From a virus, in the IMG/VR virus record IMGVR_UViG_3300010413_000157, positions 1 to 43,273 of that record: 43,273 nucleotides of DNA. One strand, written 5' to 3'. Both the position numbers and the translations under genes were made by a program. How positions within the stretch are numbered: the first letter of the stretch is position 1; every line of letters starts with the position of its first letter. The notes under the pieces are model-generated. The model saw only the letters and a list, made by a program, of their open reading frames with translations, did not search any database and was not told where the DNA came from. Below, one piece after another: positions 39,640 to 43,273 of this stretch.

Positions 39640-41195
39640 TGCCCATCATCCACTACGAAAATCTCGAGCAGCTCGGCGTTATCAAGGACGTGGAGCCACA
39701 TGAGCTGCCCCAGAATGCGTGGAGCGACGGCCAGAACGTCCGCTTCGAGGATGGTGCTGTGGAGAAGTTCACGGGGCACGAGGAGGTCTATATCACGGCC
39801 ACCGCAGCCCCCTACTTCGCCATGCAGATCAACACAGCCTCCACCCGGTTCTGGCACTACGCCGGGCTCACCGACATCTATGCCACGGACGGGGTGAACG
39901 ACAACCCCATCACCCCGGCAGGCTCTACCGGCACCCTCAACGCCACGGCTGACATCAACTGGACCGGTGGCGCTCTGGGTGGTGGCGTCTACATCCTTAA
40001 CAATGGAGTGGACGAGCCTTTCCAGTGGGCCGGTACAGGCGTTACGGACGTCTACGAGGCTCTGGCCAACTGGCCAGCCGGAATGGTTGCGAGGGTCATC
40101 AGGCCCTTCAAGCAGTTCCTCGTGGCCGCTGATATTGATGAGGGATCAGGCCGCAATGGCACCCTACTGCGCTGGTCTCATCCGGCTACCCCGGGTAGTG
40201 TCCCCAGTAGCTGGGACTACACCGACCGGACCAAGGACGCGGGCCGCGTGCAAATCAGCCAGACCCCTGACTACATCATCGAGATGGCCCCCATGCGCGA
40301 CTTGATGATGATTTACAAGGAGAACAACATCTGGTCGATGCAGTACATCGGGGGCAATGCCAAGTTCAGCTTCCGCAAGGTCTTCGGGGAGATCGGCATC
40401 CTCTCCCGTCGCTGCGCACAGTCCTTCCGTGGTCAGCATGTGGTGCTCACCGCCGATGACCTCATCCTACACAACGGCAACGAGGCCTCCTCCATCATCG
40501 ATGGGCGCTGGCGCAACTGGTTGGTGAACAACATCGACGGCACCAACTTCGCCCGCTCCTTTGTCACCATCAACCACCGAGACTCCGAGGTCTGGGCCTG
40601 CATCCCTCAGAGCGGCTACAGCTTCCCCAATGTGGCACTGGTGTGGAACTGGCAGAGCAATACCGTCACGGCGCGAGAGCTTCCGCTGGGCACGTCCCAC
40701 ATCGCGTGGGGCATTATTGATACCGGTGGAGACCTGACGTTCGACGGAGATGTAGGCACATTCGACGCATCAGAAGGCACGTTCGACGAACAAGTGGACT
40801 CAGGCGCTCTGCGCGAGATGCTCATGCTGGATACCACCCGCAATCTGTTCTACCGGGCCAACAGCACCGAGCAGTTCAACGGCTCGCCCATGACCGCCTA
40901 CGTGGAGCGCAAGGCTCTGCCACTGGGCAGGCAGGACATACGGACGGGAGCCATCCGCCCTGACGTGTCCAAGCAGAAATACATCACCGAGCTGTGGCCG
41001 GTCATCGAGGGCCGTGACCACATCGGGGACACCGTTAGCTGGTCTGGTCCGTACAACTACACAATCGGGACCACACGGAAAATCAATACCCGAGTCGTCG
41101 GCCCGGTTATAGACATCAAGTTCCAGAGCAACACCAACATCACGTGGAAGCTGATCTCTTTCGGGGTCAACGTCCGGCTAGGTAGCTACCGATGA
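39639..41195 (+). CDS. Tail hub/DNA-stabilisation protein, P22 gp10-like
   Basis: The product has 518 residues; the ATG overlaps the fibre stop (TGATG). Repeated strand units suit a beta-propeller: 'WSDGQNVRFEDGAVEKFTGH', 'RFWHYAGLTDIYATDG', 'RVIRPFKQFLVAADID', 'DLMMIYKENNIWSMQYIGG'. The opening and size match P22 gp10-type packaged-DNA stabilisation/tail hub proteins that plug the portal-adaptor channel. Confidence 0.7.
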   Translation: MPIIHYENLEQLGVIKDVEPHELPQNAWSDGQNVRFEDGAVEKFTGHEEVYITATAAPYFAMQINTASTRFWHYAGLTDIYATDGVNDNPITPAGSTGTLNATADINWTGGALGGGVYILNNGVDEPFQWAGTGVTDVYEALANWPAGMVARVIRPFKQFLVAADIDEGSGRNGTLLRWSHPATPGSVPSSWDYTDRTKDAGRVQISQTPDYIIEMAPMRDLMMIYKENNIWSMQYIGGNAKFSFRKVFGEIGILSRRCAQSFRGQHVVLTADDLILHNGNEASSIIDGRWRNWLVNNIDGTNFARSFVTINHRDSEVWACIPQSGYSFPNVALVWNWQSNTVTARELPLGTSHIAWGIIDTGGDLTFDGDVGTFDASEGTFDEQVDSGALREMLMLDTTRNLFYRANSTEQFNGSPMTAYVERKALPLGRQDIRTGAIRPDVSKQKYITELWPVIEGRDHIGDTVSWSGPYNYTIGTTRKINTRVVGPVIDIKFQSNTNITWKLISFGVNVRLGSYR

Positions 41196-41575
41196 GTGAC
41201 GAACGCAAGTATGTCGCCACGGAACCGCCCTTCAGCCCCGACGAGCTGGCCGTCTATCTTGGCGAGGAACTGCGCCGGGTTGAGGCAGCCATCAACGCCC
41301 TCGGTGAGCGCCATGACATCCAGTACGTGGACGCCACGGCCAACCTCTCAGCAGCCGAGGTCATCATGGTGGACACCTCTGCAGGTGCCGTAACCATTAC
41401 CCTGCCGGGTGCCTCGGCTTCCATGGGTATGCGCTATCGCATCACGAACACCAAGGGCAACAGTGTCATCGTTCGGTCGACCGAGACTATCAACGGGGCG
41501 GGCTCATCCACGCTCTCCCTGCAGTACCAGCAGGCCTTCTTCATCACTGACGGCATCGAGTGGTTCCAGACATGA
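41192..41575 (+). CDS. Small tail protein
   Basis: The product has 127 residues, coupled by ATGA. After a helical N-terminus ('EELRRVEAAINALGERH') a beta repeat 'NLSAAEVIMVDTSAGAVTIT', 'YRITNTKGNSVIVRSTE' fits short tail-spike- or needle-like caps seen in podoviruses. Precise role unknown. Confidence 0.6.
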   Translation: MSDERKYVATEPPFSPDELAVYLGEELRRVEAAINALGERHDIQYVDATANLSAAEVIMVDTSAGAVTITLPGASASMGMRYRITNTKGNSVIVRSTETINGAGSSTLSLQYQQAFFITDGIEWFQT

Positions 41576-41979
41576 CGCTCATCCCGTGGCCATCTGACAA
41601 GGTGGGCAGCATCTGGGAGCGGGTCATGCCGGTTCTGGAGAAAGCCATCAGCTTCAACACCGGCTACCTGCCGGAGGACGTGCTCTATGCCATCGAGAGC
41701 CAGCGCATGCAGCTCTTTGTGGTGGCAGACGACGACGGTCTACGCGGGGCCATTGTCACAGAGATTCACGTCTATCCGCGCAGCAAGAGCCTGTTCGTCC
41801 TCTTCCTTGGCGGAACCAGACTCAGCGAATGGCCCATGGATGCCCTCTGGCGCTGGGCGCGTCTGATGGGCTGTGACGAGGCCATGGCTATCGGGCGCAG
41901 GGGAATGGACAAAATGTTCCCCGAGGCCAAGACGAACTTCAAGTATTACCAGCTCTCATTAGGAGGCGACTATGTCTAA
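41572..41979 (+). CDS. GNAT-fold-like structural-region protein (T7 gp13-like position)
   Basis: The product has 135 residues; the ATG overlaps the previous stop. 'LFVVADDDGLRGAIVTEIH', 'KSLFVLFLGGTRLSEWPMDA' and the final 'FKYYQLSLGGDYV' resemble acetyltransferase-fold proteins that lie next to internal-protein genes in podoviruses. No clear acetyl-CoA loop, so probably a structural or assembly use of the fold. Confidence 0.55.
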   Translation: MTLIPWPSDKVGSIWERVMPVLEKAISFNTGYLPEDVLYAIESQRMQLFVVADDDGLRGAIVTEIHVYPRSKSLFVLFLGGTRLSEWPMDALWRWARLMGCDEAMAIGRRGMDKMFPEAKTNFKYYQLSLGGDYV

Positions 41980-43273
41980 GGGCGGAGGTGGTGAAACCAC
42001 TACGGTCCAGCAGGCTGACCCGTGGGCCGGGATTCAGCCATACCTGACCGACATCTACCGTAGGGCCCAGCAACAGTCCTACAACATACCGTCCTACTAC
42101 CCGGGGACGACAAACGCACCGCTCAATCCCATGCAGCTTGCTGGGATGGGCGGTCTGCTCGGCTATTCCGGCTATACCAGCCCGTACAGTCAGGCCGGGA
42201 TGCCAACCTATGGCTATCAGAATGTGAGTGGATCGCAAAATTATCCATCCACGATCCAATCCACACCGATCAAGCCGGGTGGCGGTGCCGATTATTTCGG
42301 CAACCTGTTTGGTGGGTCATCAGGCGGTGTGTTCGATGCCCTCAACAGATCTGTCATGGGTTACTTGAGCACCTCAGCAGGCCAAAACACTGGCTCACCA
42401 TCGGTAACCGGTGGGACTACCGAGGGAGGCACCACCCAGCCGTACACCATCAATCCATACAGCTACGGCACCTCGCTGCCGGGGCTCATCAATAACGCAC
42501 AGGGCGCATGGTATGGGGCCATCAACCCGCAGGCCTCACCGGCACAACAGATCGGGGCCGCTCTCACCCCGGAGACCTATCAGGCTATCTCCAGCGCCAT
42601 GAGCGGCATGGGCATCTCCCAGCCCGTCTACGCGCCGGAGGTAGGCGTGAACCCATATGCCCCACAGGTGAACCAGAACGTCTATACCCCGCAGATCGGC
42701 TTCAATCCGTCGACCCCGTACATGAACCAACAGGTCACCACGCCGCAAATCGGGACAACCAATGTGCCGGTCCCCATGGACTTCTACGGCCAGATGATGA
42801 GCGGACAGGTCAACCCGGACATCTACACCCCACTGGCAGAAGCAGCCACCCAGCGCATGATCGACCCCTTCCTGCAGCAGGTGCTTCCCGCCATCCGTGA
42901 CGAAGGCATCATGACCGGAGCCTATGGCGGCTCACGTCAGGACTTGGCCACCATCGGGGCGACCGACACCCTGCAGCAGAATATCGCGGACATGCTGACC
43001 AACATGTACGGTGGTGCCTACACCGCAGCGTCCCAGCAACAGACCGAGGGTGCCCGCCTTGCCACCGAGGCAGGACTGGGTATCGGCCAACTTGGCAGCA
43101 CCCAGAACATTGAGCAGGCCCGGCTTGGTCTTGGCGCACAGGAGCTGGCCAGCAACATCGGGCAGGCCAACCTCTCCTCTGCCCTGCAGACACAGCAACT
43201 GGCCGGACAATTGGGAACCTCTCAGGCGCAGCTCGGTATGGAGGCACAGCAGCTCGCCAGCACCCTCGGCCTG
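41972..43273 (+). CDS. Internal/ejection virion protein, N-terminal part (continues at 1-696)
   Basis: The ATG at 41972 has TTAGGAGGCGACT upstream and overlaps the previous gene by 8 bp. The frame stays open for 434 codons to the end and continues in frame from base 145, so the joined product has 617 residues. It starts 'MSKGGGGETTTVQQADPWAG', then is Gly/Pro/Tyr/Gln-rich and probably disordered to about 290. From about 300 it is helical: 'QRMIDPFLQQVLPAIRDEG', then 'GAYGGSRQDLATIGATDTLQ' and long Gln/Ala-rich helices into the terminal repeat. First of three predicted internal or ejection proteins. Confidence 0.8.
   Translation, partial: MSKGGGGETTTVQQADPWAGIQPYLTDIYRRAQQQSYNIPSYYPGTTNAPLNPMQLAGMGGLLGYSGYTSPYSQAGMPTYGYQNVSGSQNYPSTIQSTPIKPGGGADYFGNLFGGSSGGVFDALNRSVMGYLSTSAGQNTGSPSVTGGTTEGGTTQPYTINPYSYGTSLPGLINNAQGAWYGAINPQASPAQQIGAALTPETYQAISSAMSGMGISQPVYAPEVGVNPYAPQVNQNVYTPQIGFNPSTPYMNQQVTTPQIGTTNVPVPMDFYGQMMSGQVNPDIYTPLAEAATQRMIDPFLQQVLPAIRDEGIMTGAYGGSRQDLATIGATDTLQQNIADMLTNMYGGAYTAASQQQTEGARLATEAGLGIGQLGSTQNIEQARLGLGAQELASNIGQANLSSALQTQQLAGQLGTSQAQLGMEAQQLASTLGL
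43130..43273. repeat. Right copy of 144-bp terminal direct repeat
   Basis: Identical to bases 1-144; see the left copy. Allows the contig to be closed into a circle of 43,129 bp with one uninterrupted gene over the junction. Confidence 0.95.

Noticed and set aside
1-43273. Temperate lifestyle
   Set aside because: A small HTH regulator is present, but no integrase, transposase, partition gene or attachment site was seen; lysogeny cannot be supported.

Overview
The window is an essentially complete genome of a tailed podovirus-type bacteriophage. The first 144 bases (1-144) are repeated exactly at the end (43130-43273), and one open frame runs out of the right end and continues in frame at the left end. 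The unique, circularly joined length is therefore 43,129 bp. The virion set is a P22-type portal, an N4-gp56-like (DUF4043-type) major capsid protein, P22-type head-tail adaptor and tail hub proteins, and very large ejection-type internal proteins. I see no tape measure, sheath or contractile-tail genes. There is no integrase, DNA polymerase, helicase, primase or RNA polymerase, so the phage probably depends on the host replisome and sigma70 polymerase. The bacterial-style promoters, strong Shine-Dalgarno sites and moderately high GC point to a Gram-negative, probably proteobacterial host. The host cannot be named from the sequence.

Layout. (1) 15405 down to 8977, minus strand, is the early region. 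It has a small HTH regulator with its own terminator, then a strong promoter carrying a palindromic operator, then about 16 tightly overlapping genes. These hold a recombination module (Rad52-like annealing protein, Gp157, PD-(D/E)XK-like nuclease, DUF1064, a J-domain-like protein and an SSB-like protein with the acidic DDIPF tip). An orphan radical SAM enzyme and small membrane or secreted proteins follow. (2) 15406-16156 is a noncoding control region with a terminator hairpin, five 10-bp direct repeats, an AT-rich tract and a rightward promoter. It is the best origin candidate. (3) 16157-22724, plus strand, is a middle operon laid out like a lambda replication-nin-Q region: a replisome-organiser-like protein, a NinB-like protein, a Ref/HNH-like nuclease and a Q-like protein. 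Inserted in it are an SPFH/prohibitin-like membrane protein and a sugar set (phosphomannose-isomerase-like cupin, nucleotidyltransferase, phosphomannomutase). It ends in a possible pR'-like promoter and a terminator, opposed by a 58-codon minus-strand gene with its own promoter and operator. (4) 23038-43273, then 1-8968, plus strand, holds the late genes: small proteins, terminase, portal, scaffold, capsid and a decoration-like protein. Next comes a terminator-bounded block of glycosyltransferases and methyltransferases, then adaptor, tail and fibre proteins, three internal or ejection proteins including one of 2085 residues, and lysis genes.

How it may work together. Early recombination and SSB functions plus the replisome-organiser-like protein would recruit host replication. 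The Q-like protein would release late transcription. The sugar-activation genes and the glycosyltransferase/methyltransferase block suggest that the phage decorates its own virion or alters the host surface. The least conventional parts are the SPFH gene with its two tiny membrane-protein neighbours, the sugar/glycosyltransferase system, the giant polyvalent protein with its compositionally distinct metallopeptidase insert and nested small reading frame, the orphan radical SAM gene, and a set of related promoter-embedded palindromes.
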